Source: an uncultured Desulfobulbus sp. (GTDB lineage Bacteria > Desulfobacterota > Desulfobulbia > Desulfobulbales > Desulfobulbaceae). Taken from it: a stretch of DNA of 64,000 nucleotides. Below, piece after piece: positions 17,678 to 25,527 of the stretch. Location of the stretch: the NCBI RefSeq assembly GCF_963664075.1, contig NZ_OY760916.1, positions 1,027,501-1,091,500 on the forward strand, read 5' to 3'. Under the pieces are notes generated by a model that was given only the letters and a program-made list of their open reading frames with translations, was not told the origin of the DNA and ran no database searches. Within the stretch, counting starts at the first letter, position 1. Every line of letters begins with the position of its first letter. Both the position numbers and the translations under genes were made by a program.

Positions 17678-19585
17678 TCAAAAGCTCAGGTTTACCCCCG
17701 TCATGAACCGAACGCCCTCATCCGGGTAGCCGTAATGAATGGAGTAACCGGTGTCAAAAAGGTTGGTCATGTTGAGAAACCACTCAGCCTGCATTCCAGC
17801 CAAAGTAAAGGGCTGAATGGCCTTACAATCCAGGGTTATGTAGTCATCAAGCCGCTGGTCTTCCAGATTTTCCATCTCGCTGTACTGCTCGCCGGTGTAG
17901 CGCAGGCTCATTTCCAGCCGTGTTTTTGTCTGGGGAAGCGTTGAGAGTAGGGTCAGCTTGCCTTTGACTGTTGGCGTGTAGGTCATCTCATTGCCCGTGT
18001 CTTCCACCTCGGAGTCCTGCAGGATCAGGTTTGCCTCCATGCGTATGTTTTCAGAGAAGGCGTATTTTCCGTTCAGCTCGATACCGTGCCGCCAGGCGCT
18101 GCCGCCGTTGATCGGACTGTAAATACGGGTAATGGCATCACGCTGATAGAGGATGGGATCGTTGGTCTCGCTGCGAAATAGGGTCATCTGCAGCTTGGCC
18201 GTTTTGCCGTAGCTGTATTCCAACCCGCCATCCATGGAGAGGATTTTTTCCTTATCCAGATCAGGATTTCCACGGACCTGGTCAATGGAGCCATGACTTG
18301 GCTGATAGAGCTGACCAAAAGATGGGATGTTGACGCTGTGTCCGATGTTGGCCTTCATTACCCAGCCGCCACCAAGCACATGGTTGATGCCCGCTGAAAC
18401 ACCCGGGTTCCAGTCAAATCCCGTTACCCGATCGCCTCGAACACCAGCGGTCAGGGTCCAGTCCTCCCATTTTCGATCCGCCTGCACACCAACCCCGGCG
18501 GTGATCCGGTTATGTTCGCCGGATATGGTGTGATCCAGATCATCATTTTCAATGAGCCCACTGGTTCTGATGGCCCAGCGATCCTGATCATCGTTCCAGT
18601 TATACTCTGCCTTGATTCCGATTTTGTCGTCATCCAAGGTGGAAATCAGGCCCGACTGGCTCTTGTCTTCCACCTCGATCGTGTCCCCATAGAGGTTGAG
18701 GCTGTAATCTCCGTTCGTTCCAAGCAGACCGCTGAGGCGGCTGTCAAAGGAGACCTTCTCATAACTTTGACGGGCATTGGGGGTGGGGTTGTCCACCGGG
18801 CCGGGAGAACCTGACTCGGAGGTGTAGTAGCGACCGTTGATCTCAAATTGCTGGGTATCGGTGAGATCCCCGTCCCAGTGCAGGGTGAAATTACCGCTGT
18901 CCAGATCCTTGTTCGCACGTTTACCGTCACGATGTTTGCCCGTGGCCGAGGCCATCAGCGAAGAGCCGGACTCCAGGCGTACCTGGTGGCTGGCGCTCCC
19001 TTCAATGGTGCCGTAGGAGCCAACTGCACCACGCAGTTTGCTCACATGGCTTTTTTGCGAGGTGTTTTTCCCCTGTATGCCTTTGGTCATGATGGAAATT
19101 GCACCATCAGTAGCCCCCGAGCCCAGCCAGACAGGGACCGGAGGCTTGAAAACGGTGATCGATTCAATGGTCTCCACCGGAATGCCTGCCAGGTCAACAC
19201 TGCCGAACTGATTGCTGTTGAGCGGCCGTCCGTTGAGGAGTACGAGGACGCCACCTGATTTTCCTGAACCTCGGATGGAGATACGGGAGCCCACTCCGGT
19301 GGACTGTTTGACCTCAACTCCCCCCATACCGTTTAAGGCTTCTTCGACACTGAGCATGTTGCGACTCTCGATCTCAGTGCGCCCCAGGACTTCAACCATT
19401 CCCGGGTTGTTTTCGGCAAATTCACTGAGTCTGTCCGCAGTCACCTCGACCGTGCTCATGACTGTCGGTGCGGAGCTATGGCTGCTGTGCTCCGTACCGT
19501 GATCAGCACAGGCGAGCTGGGGCAAGAAGAGCAATGAGCTGCAGTAAATCAGGGAGGTGGTGCGTATGATGGAGCGTTGGTGCAT
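17678..19585 (-). CDS. TonB-dependent outer-membrane receptor (BtuB-like), end of cobalamin-riboswitch operon
   Basis: This is a 635-residue beta-barrel receptor for energised uptake of a large ligand, probably corrinoid, cobalt chelate or tetrapyrrole by context. A signal peptide (~1-27, ending QLACADHG) is followed by a short His-rich stretch (DHGTEHSSHSS), a TonB-box-like MSTVEVTADR, a plug domain (LNGMGGVEVKQSTGVGSRISIRG, VLLNGRPLN, PVWLGSGATDGAISIMTKG) and a C-terminal barrel ending in NLSF with terminal Phe. The ATG at 19585 has AAAAGGAGTC upstream and agrees with the signal peptide; a longer frame to 19675 is not supported. It ends the operon CbiZ-CobN-DUF2162-MotA-DUF2149. The His tract may bind metal. 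Confidence 0.9.
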   Translation of the reverse strand: MHQRSIIRTTSLIYCSSLLFLPQLACADHGTEHSSHSSAPTVMSTVEVTADRLSEFAENNPGMVEVLGRTEIESRNMLSVEEALNGMGGVEVKQSTGVGSRISIRGSGKSGGVLVLLNGRPLNSNQFGSVDLAGIPVETIESITVFKPPVPVWLGSGATDGAISIMTKGIQGKNTSQKSHVSKLRGAVGSYGTIEGSASHQVRLESGSSLMASATGKHRDGKRANKDLDSGNFTLHWDGDLTDTQQFEINGRYYTSESGSPGPVDNPTPNARQSYEKVSFDSRLSGLLGTNGDYSLNLYGDTIEVEDKSQSGLISTLDDDKIGIKAEYNWNDDQDRWAIRTSGLIENDDLDHTISGEHNRITAGVGVQADRKWEDWTLTAGVRGDRVTGFDWNPGVSAGINHVLGGGWVMKANIGHSVNIPSFGQLYQPSHGSIDQVRGNPDLDKEKILSMDGGLEYSYGKTAKLQMTLFRSETNDPILYQRDAITRIYSPINGGSAWRHGIELNGKYAFSENIRMEANLILQDSEVEDTGNEMTYTPTVKGKLTLLSTLPQTKTRLEMSLRYTGEQYSEMENLEDQRLDDYITLDCKAIQPFTLAGMQAEWFLNMTNLFDTGYSIHYGYPDEGVRFMTGVNLSF

Positions 19586-19619
19586 GGGCTGACTCCTTTT
19601 GTATCTGGGAAGCAAGTTA

Positions 19620-19985
19620 TTATTTAGAGGTGTCGGGGACATAAACCATCGACCCATCTTCCAGCTGATAGGCAACGCCGAGTCGGTTTCCTTTACCTTG
19701 GGCCGTTTCTTTGGTCACACGGGTCGCTGTGATCTGGGTGCCTTTTTTGACGATGATCTCCATCTCGCCGGATGCCTGCTGCTTCATGATGGTCATCTCC
19801 GAGTTCTGGTCAAAGAGATCCTGCAAGCGGTAGACGCTGAACAGGGTAAGGATCAAGCCAACAATAAAGACCAGGCCGATATCAAAGAGATTGGCCACGC
19901 CGGTCATGGGATCGTCATCGCGAAAGGCCATATCGCTGAACCCTTTGCCAGCCTTACTGCTGCGACGTGAGCGAAAATAGCGCAT
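19620..19985 (-). CDS. DUF2149 single-pass membrane protein
   Basis: This 121-residue protein has one TM segment (~32-52, IGLVFIVGLILTLFSVY) after a basic N-terminus (MRYFRSRRSSK) and ends in a small beta-rich domain (IIVKKGTQITATRVTKE...YQLEDGSMVYVPDTSK). This matches the DUF2149 family seen beside MotA/TolQ/ExbB-like channels and CobN in archaea and delta-proteobacteria. Its topology is ExbD-like: short cytoplasmic N-terminus, TM, extracytoplasmic domain. It may therefore be the ExbD counterpart of the adjacent channel (1-nt gap). Family call from remembered pattern; role inferred. Confidence 0.78.
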   Translation of the reverse strand: MRYFRSRRSSKAGKGFSDMAFRDDDPMTGVANLFDIGLVFIVGLILTLFSVYRLQDLFDQNSEMTIMKQQASGEMEIIVKKGTQITATRVTKETAQGKGNRLGVAYQLEDGSMVYVPDTSK

Positions 19986-19986
19986 T

Positions 19987-20592
19987 TTAGTGCTCCGCCT
20001 GGTTGGTCATCATCAGCTCTGTGGCGAGCTCCATGTTCTTGATATCCTCTTCAAGCCAGCGTCTGCGCACGGTGTAAAAACAGAAGGCCACGGTGCCCAC
20101 CGCCAGTCCAACCACTGTGGTGGTAAAGGCGATAACCAAATCCGAGCTGAGCTTGGTCATATCCCCCTGGCCCAGAGCCGCCAGGCCTGTGCCCATGGGA
20201 ATCAAGGTGCCGATGAGGCCAAGGGAAGGGCCGGTGCGGACCAGCAGGCGCAGCTTGTCCATGGATTTCCACAGCTCCAGGGTGGTGGACTGGAGCAGGT
20301 TTTCCACAGCCAGTTCACAATCAGCGGCAGTTTGTTGGGTGGCGTGCAGGGATTTGAGATAGCGTTTGACCCGGTGCGAGACAATATTCTCTGTCTGCGC
20401 CGATTGAAGGGCACCGGGAAGGTCAATGGCCGCACCAGATTTGAGCCGGGTTCGTTCCAGCCATTCGGCAAAGAAGTTGCCCGCCTGGACAATCACCACT
20501 AGCACCAGGATGCTGAGCATCAGGAGCACAGGGTAGAGCAGAGAAGAAGAAACCAGGTAAATAAAGGTTTTAAGCAGGGCGCCGATGTCCAT
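19987..20592 (-). CDS. MotA/TolQ/ExbB-family proton channel protein
   Basis: This 201-residue inner-membrane protein has a first TM near the N-terminus (~10-35, SSSLLYPVLLMLSILVLVVIVQAG). It also has the conserved TolQ/ExbB segment RTGPSLGLIGTLIPMGTGLAAL, and a third TM VIAFTTTVVGLAVGTVAFCFYTV with its Thr/Ala-rich proton path. Such channels convert proton-motive force into work on an outer-membrane or periplasmic partner. Its start overlaps the DUF2162 stop region and DUF2149 follows at once. A complete ExbB/ExbD/TonB set exists in the divergent operon, so this is a second, distinct motor, possibly dedicated to the CobN module. Confidence 0.88.
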   Translation of the reverse strand: MDIGALLKTFIYLVSSSLLYPVLLMLSILVLVVIVQAGNFFAEWLERTRLKSGAAIDLPGALQSAQTENIVSHRVKRYLKSLHATQQTAADCELAVENLLQSTTLELWKSMDKLRLLVRTGPSLGLIGTLIPMGTGLAALGQGDMTKLSSDLVIAFTTTVVGLAVGTVAFCFYTVRRRWLEEDIKNMELATELMMTNQAEH

Positions 20593-21344
20593 TAGCGGGA
20601 ACTCCGAATTTGTTGAAGGGTATGGCCAAAACCGGCCGTAAAGGTAAAAAGGGCGAGCACCACCACCGGCAGCAGGCTGGTGAGGCTTTGCTGGTGGTTG
20701 GCCACGTGGTGCTGGGTCAGGCGGTAGACCTTGTCGATATCGCTGAACTGCGGCAAAACAGCCATGGAGATGAGAAAATAGATACCCAGGAGCAGCATGC
20801 CGCTCCCTAGCAGTGATTCTGCTGATTGTTTTGCAATGGATTTGATCCCCAGCATCATTCCCATGCTCAAAAGACTGATACCCAGGAAAGCGAGATAGAG
20901 GCCGCCCACAACCTGGGGAAAATGTTCAGGAAAGAGAGAGAGGCAAAAGGCGATGGAAAAGATGATCACCGTGGCGCAGACCGGGCAGGGGAGGGTGAGC
21001 AGCAGCCAGCCCCGGCTTTTGCTCATGTGGTGATGCGGTTTGCGAACAAGCAGCAGCCCCCAGCCCACCATGACAGCCGCCAGGATCATATGCACCTGCA
21101 TACCTGAGCGGAGAAAGCTCTGAATGGAGTCAAAATGGGCCAGTGGGTCAAGTAGGTGGAGTCCCAGACCGATTATGGCGAAAAAAAGAGCATAGAGAAG
21201 GGAGAAGGCCAGCAGCTTGAAGAGCTTTGCCTTGAGTGATGAGTGATTGTTGCGGCCTATGAGGTAGGCCATACCAATGCCGCTTTTTCCGGCAAAGATA
21301 CCGATGCTGAAGAGGACGCCCATGATCAGGGATTTGTAGATCAT
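20592..21344 (-). CDS. DUF2162 polytopic membrane protein (putative transporter)
   Basis: This 250-residue protein has about seven hydrophobic segments and resembles DUF2162, a family of predicted transporters encoded next to MotA/ExbB, DUF2149 and CobN. Recognisable pieces are GVLFSIGIFAGKSGIGMAYL at the N-terminus, a His-rich cytoplasmic or periplasmic loop KPHHHMSKSRG and TLPCPVCATVIIFSIAFC with a Cys pair. His and Cys clusters could bind a metal such as cobalt. The gene overlaps the MotA-type gene by one nucleotide. I infer a transport role from membrane topology and context; the cargo is unknown. Confidence 0.75.
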   Translation of the reverse strand: MIYKSLIMGVLFSIGIFAGKSGIGMAYLIGRNNHSSLKAKLFKLLAFSLLYALFFAIIGLGLHLLDPLAHFDSIQSFLRSGMQVHMILAAVMVGWGLLLVRKPHHHMSKSRGWLLLTLPCPVCATVIIFSIAFCLSLFPEHFPQVVGGLYLAFLGISLLSMGMMLGIKSIAKQSAESLLGSGMLLLGIYFLISMAVLPQFSDIDKVYRLTQHHVANHQQSLTSLLPVVVLALFTFTAGFGHTLQQIRSSR

Positions 21345-21432
21345 TGTGCTTTCTCCTTGGGTAGTGTTGTGGATGAATTGTGTTGGTATGTATTTACGTT
21401 GCCTTGACCACTAAGCCTTCCCCAATCTCGGA

Positions 21433-21555
21433 CTGTAGGAGCGCGCCCTTGGCCGCGACCATCGGTGTTGCAGTCAGCTGGGAACTCCCCCTGTCAAATC
21501 ATCGCACCCAACACCCCGGAGCATAGTAGGGTGGGCACGTTTTTTTGTGCCCACC
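21433..21555. repeat. REP-like repeat and hairpin in the cobN-DUF2162 gap
   Basis: A direct REP-like copy (21433-21462, ctgtaggagcgcgcccttgg) is followed by the same downstream sequence seen at 28413 and 63224 (gcagtcagctgggaactccc, caaatcatcg). A 9-bp hairpin, ggtgggcac / gtgcccacc (21530-21538 and 21547-21555), sits just past the cobN stop on the minus strand. It lacks a T tract after it on that strand, so it may be an mRNA-stabilising or processing structure rather than a terminator inside the operon. Confidence 0.65.
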
Positions 21556-21567
21556 GTAATCCCCAGC

Positions 21568-24500
21568 TCACCGCCGTCGGCGCGATCCCCAAATAAACAA
21601 GGCCAGCATAAAGACCACAAAAAGACTCGCGGCCCACTGGATCCCGGACGAACTCAGCTCGGTGGAATCATCAGAGGTTTTGATCTCCTCCATCTTGTAG
21701 CCTTCGACCTTTTCCGCCTTGGTTCCCTCATCGCTCGGCTGCGCGTCGTCCTTTGGTTGTTGTTGGTCCTCTTCTACTTCCTGGCTCTGCTTGTCCTCTG
21801 GCTCCTGCTCCTTTTGCTGCTCTCCCACTGGCACCGCATTGAGTTGAGCAATCAGTTCTGCCCGTTCAGCGGTCTGTTCTGCCAACGTCTTTTGCGCCGC
21901 CTGCTCGATAGCCAGTTTGAACCGCTCGACGATTTTGGGATCGAGCACACCGGGCATGGAGATGATATTGACCACCATCTGGTTGAGCATGGGGTTGTTG
22001 CAGGTATGATCACAGCAGGCTACGCCACGCCGTACCACGTTGGTGGCGTACTCGGCGGCCAGCTTTTTGGTGACCGCCTCATTGGGTTGCCAGTAGCCCT
22101 TGCGCACGGTTTCCAGCATGCGGGCGGTCATGGACTGGTAGGCCCAGGGGGAATTTTTGTCGAAGAACTCGGCCAGGTCCATGTCGTACTTATCTTCCAC
22201 ATAGACCTCGTAGACCTGCTGCCACTTATCCTCGCTGACCGCATCTCGCACCGTGACCTGCCAGCCCCAGAGGTTCTCGGCAAAATCAGCCATCTGGCGG
22301 GCACCGGCGTAATTGTCGCCCTTCATCCCCTCTATCCACTGGGGATTGAGGTAACGGGTGCGCATCTCCCGCCCAACGGTTTTGGCCACATCCTCGACAA
22401 AAAGTTCATTCTTTTTGCGGTGCATGGTCACCAGGGTATCGGGTGCCTCGCCACGCACGTTTTTCACCGCCAGCGACATGCCGCCCAGGTACTGAAAGAA
22501 GTCATCGGTATCGATGACACCAATGACGTTGGTGGAGCGCGAATGCACCGCGGTATCCACCCCGCGCAGGTTCTCCTTGAAAGTATCTTTGACCTTGACC
22601 CCCCACTTGCCCTGGCCGATTGCAAAGCCCACCCGGTTGATGTAGACGTCGCTGACCGACTCATCCGTATCCCAGATGCCTGAAGCCCCGGTCATCTCGG
22701 CAATGCCTGTCCCGTAGGAGCCAACCTCCTCGGTAAAGATGCGGAATCGGGACTGCTCCTCGGCCTCCTTGGCGCTCATCCCCTTGGCCATCAGGGCCTG
22801 TTGAATGGTGGCCTGGTTGCGGGCAAGGAAGTTTTCGATATCGGTCTGGGCCATGGCCTTTTGCACGGCCTCATCCAGGAACAAGAGCTTCTCGGGAAAC
22901 ATATCCCGGTAGAGTCCGGATGGATTGATCAACACATCAATGCGCGGGCGGCCCAACTCCTTACCCGGAATGATCCGGGTATCGATAACTCGGCCACTCG
23001 GATCCCAGACCGGCTCCACCCCCATGAGCGCGAGTACCGTCGATTCATTCACGCCCTCATTACGAGAAGTTTCGGTGGCCCAGAGTACAACCCCGACTTT
23101 TTCAGGGTACTTGCCTTCTTTCTCCATCTTGGCGCGAATCATCTCCTCTGCTGCCTGTTTACCCACGTTCCAGGCGGCCTTGGAGGGCACCTTGGCCGGA
23201 GAAAAGCCGTAGAAGTTTTTGCCGGTGGGAATGGCGGCCAGGTTGCGCAGGGGATCGTTCCCCTCGCCCGCAGGGGCGTATTCACCATCCAGGGCGCGAA
23301 TCAGATTGTTCATTTCCCGCACCGGTGAATCCACCAGATCTTTTCTGATCTGTGCTGGATCCGCACTCGGGTTCTGTTTCTGAATCAGTTCAAGGGTCGA
23401 AGCGGTGGCCTCATTGCTGTAAGCTTTACCAAAGGTGTGGAGACCATAGGGCAGGGAATTGTCATCGATCTCATGGAGGTAGAGGTGAATCTTTTCCATG
23501 GCCGCATCATCCAAGATCTCGAGGCCGATATCCTTGTCCAGGCCCGTCTGCTTCACCAGATCAAAGATCTGTTTCTGGTACTCAGCCGCCGTCTCGCCCC
23601 CCTTGGCGCTGATAATCTCATACTGATGATAGAGGTCATGGATCTGCTTGTACTCGCTGTAGAGATCCGCCTCCTTCATCGGCGGGGTGAGGTGATCGAT
23701 GATCACAGCTCGGCCACGGCGTTTGGCTTGGATGCCCTCGCCCACGTCGTCAACGATGTAGGGATAGATGTTGGGAATATCGCCAATCATGATCTCCGGC
23801 GGATCCGAAGGAGCAAGACCTGCCTGCTTGCCCGGCAACCATTCGTAGGTGGAGTGGGTGCCGAGATGGATCATGGCATCGGCCTGGAATTTCTCTTTGA
23901 GCCAGAGGTAGGCGGCAATGTACTGGTGGTGCGGGTAGAGGGTGGTGTCGTGGTAGAGTTTGAGCGGATCATCACTCCAGCCGCGGGCCGGTTCGGGCAG
24001 CAGCACCACGTTCCCCAATTTGACCATGGGGAAGATCAGGTTACCGTCCTTGGTCATGATGGCGCAGTCCTTGGGTTCTCCCCACTGGGCAATCACCGGT
24101 TTTTTGAAATCGTCGGGCAGGCGGTCAAACCAGGCGGTGTACTCGGCAAGCGAGACCTGCTCCACGCCGCCGGAGGCCAGCAGCGCATCCAGCTCGCCTG
24201 GAGCCCAGGAACCGATGTTACGGCCGCTGGCCATGACCATATCCTGAATGCCACGCTCGGTGAGCTTGTCGGCGTCATCGATCTGATACCCTTCGGCCTT
24301 CATGCGAGCAGTGATGGTCTCCAGGCTGCGAAAGACGTTGAGGTAGGCTGCGGCAATATTCTGTTTCCCCTGGTGGTGGTTGTAGTAGAGGATCGCCACC
24401 TTTTTATCCTTGTTGGCCATGCGCTGTAGTTTGGCCCAGTTGTGCAGGCGGGGGAGGAGAAACTCGATACATTCATCCACGGTCTGACCGACAAAGAGTT

Positions 24501-25527
24501 CGCGCCCGTTGCTTGGGTCGGTCAGCTTTTTCTTGCCCAGAAGGACCGTGGGCTCGATGGCGCCGGAAAATTCGGGAGTCGCTACTGCCCAGGCCGCGGC
24601 AAAGGGGGTAATCCCCACTGGATTTTTGCGCCATTCCTCAACCGTTTCCGCATAGGGATTAATCACGTTAAACAGCGGCAGATTGAGCTCTTCAAGTGCC
24701 AGGCGAATGTCATCGTTGATGGCTGAGGCAAACTTGAGGGTAAAGGCCAGCACCATATCCACCGGTGGTTTGCCGTCTACAGGTTTGAGGTAACTGGCCA
24801 AGACTTTAGGCAGGGAGCCAAAGCAGGGATAGACCGAAAGCCCGCCCGCTTCGAATTTGCGAATCATGTCGTCCACCGCCTCAACCAGGCCAACCTTGAG
24901 GCTGTTGTTATAGAGGAGGATGGCGACCTTGGGATTATCAGCCTTGAAGTCTTTTCGCTGCTCGTACCAGTGCTGATATTCGGCCAGACTGGTAAAATTT
25001 TCAGGATGGTCGGGATGGTGCAGACAGATTTCTGGTTGCACCTGCAAGGGGGCGTAACTGACAGAGGAATCAATATGGCGATGCGCCACCAGCCTAATCA
25101 TGTTGATCAGATTCAACTGACTGGTGTGGCGATGGTAGGCCATGATGTCGGGATCGAAAATAAACCCATTTTTTTGTAACGCTTCAGGATCACTGGAGTG
25201 ATTCATGGCATAGACGCTGCGGCCGGCCATGAGTGCATGATCAACCATATAGGTGGCCAGATCGCCTGCCATGACATTGACCAGCACCACGGAAGAAGCA
25301 CGCACATAGGACTCTGCCTTGGGATCAGTGTTGAGCTCCGCCAGGGTAAAAAAACGGGTCTCAATGGATGCGGGTAACTCCAAGGCGTCAATGGCACGTT
25401 GCAACTGGTAGCCGTTCATGTCGATCTCCAGCAGAGCGACCTTGGCGGTTGTCGCCGCTCGGGCGCTGGAGATCAGGGTACAAAAAAACAGCAACAGAAC
25501 GAGGAAACAGGGGGTTGATCGGTTCAC
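21568..25527 (-). CDS. cobN: CobN-family chelatase with signal peptide and C-terminal membrane anchor
   Basis: CobN is the large ATP-using subunit of aerobic cobaltochelatase, normally cytoplasmic with CobS and CobT. This 1319-residue homologue has a clear signal peptide (FLVLLLFFCTLISSARA, cleavage ~24). It carries CobN motifs such as HLGTHSTYEWLPGKQAGLAPSD-type sequence, GDIPNIYPYIVDDVGEG, WATETSRNEGVNE, and EEVGSYGTGIAEM. The tail is a ~65-residue Gln/Glu/Lys-rich linker, a TM helix (WAASLFVVFMLALFIWG, ~1297-1313) and a final RRRR. It should therefore sit outside the cytoplasmic membrane, where ATP is absent. No cobS/cobT or chlI/chlD genes are nearby. It may insert or remove metal from a tetrapyrrole or corrinoid in the periplasm with energy from the adjacent MotA-type motor. 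Reaction is unproven. Confidence 0.93.
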   Translation of the reverse strand: MNRSTPCFLVLLLFFCTLISSARAATTAKVALLEIDMNGYQLQRAIDALELPASIETRFFTLAELNTDPKAESYVRASSVVLVNVMAGDLATYMVDHALMAGRSVYAMNHSSDPEALQKNGFIFDPDIMAYHRHTSQLNLINMIRLVAHRHIDSSVSYAPLQVQPEICLHHPDHPENFTSLAEYQHWYEQRKDFKADNPKVAILLYNNSLKVGLVEAVDDMIRKFEAGGLSVYPCFGSLPKVLASYLKPVDGKPPVDMVLAFTLKFASAINDDIRLALEELNLPLFNVINPYAETVEEWRKNPVGITPFAAAWAVATPEFSGAIEPTVLLGKKKLTDPSNGRELFVGQTVDECIEFLLPRLHNWAKLQRMANKDKKVAILYYNHHQGKQNIAAAYLNVFRSLETITARMKAEGYQIDDADKLTERGIQDMVMASGRNIGSWAPGELDALLASGGVEQVSLAEYTAWFDRLPDDFKKPVIAQWGEPKDCAIMTKDGNLIFPMVKLGNVVLLPEPARGWSDDPLKLYHDTTLYPHHQYIAAYLWLKEKFQADAMIHLGTHSTYEWLPGKQAGLAPSDPPEIMIGDIPNIYPYIVDDVGEGIQAKRRGRAVIIDHLTPPMKEADLYSEYKQIHDLYHQYEIISAKGGETAAEYQKQIFDLVKQTGLDKDIGLEILDDAAMEKIHLYLHEIDDNSLPYGLHTFGKAYSNEATASTLELIQKQNPSADPAQIRKDLVDSPVREMNNLIRALDGEYAPAGEGNDPLRNLAAIPTGKNFYGFSPAKVPSKAAWNVGKQAAEEMIRAKMEKEGKYPEKVGVVLWATETSRNEGVNESTVLALMGVEPVWDPSGRVIDTRIIPGKELGRPRIDVLINPSGLYRDMFPEKLLFLDEAVQKAMAQTDIENFLARNQATIQQALMAKGMSAKEAEEQSRFRIFTEEVGSYGTGIAEMTGASGIWDTDESVSDVYINRVGFAIGQGKWGVKVKDTFKENLRGVDTAVHSRSTNVIGVIDTDDFFQYLGGMSLAVKNVRGEAPDTLVTMHRKKNELFVEDVAKTVGREMRTRYLNPQWIEGMKGDNYAGARQMADFAENLWGWQVTVRDAVSEDKWQQVYEVYVEDKYDMDLAEFFDKNSPWAYQSMTARMLETVRKGYWQPNEAVTKKLAAEYATNVVRRGVACCDHTCNNPMLNQMVVNIISMPGVLDPKIVERFKLAIEQAAQKTLAEQTAERAELIAQLNAVPVGEQQKEQEPEDKQSQEVEEDQQQPKDDAQPSDEGTKAEKVEGYKMEEIKTSDDSTELSSSGIQWAASLFVVFMLALFIWGSRRRR

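Noticed and set aside
21547-24429. Large plus-strand frames opposite cobN
   Set aside because: They are antisense shadows in GC-rich coding DNA; cobN motifs are unambiguous.
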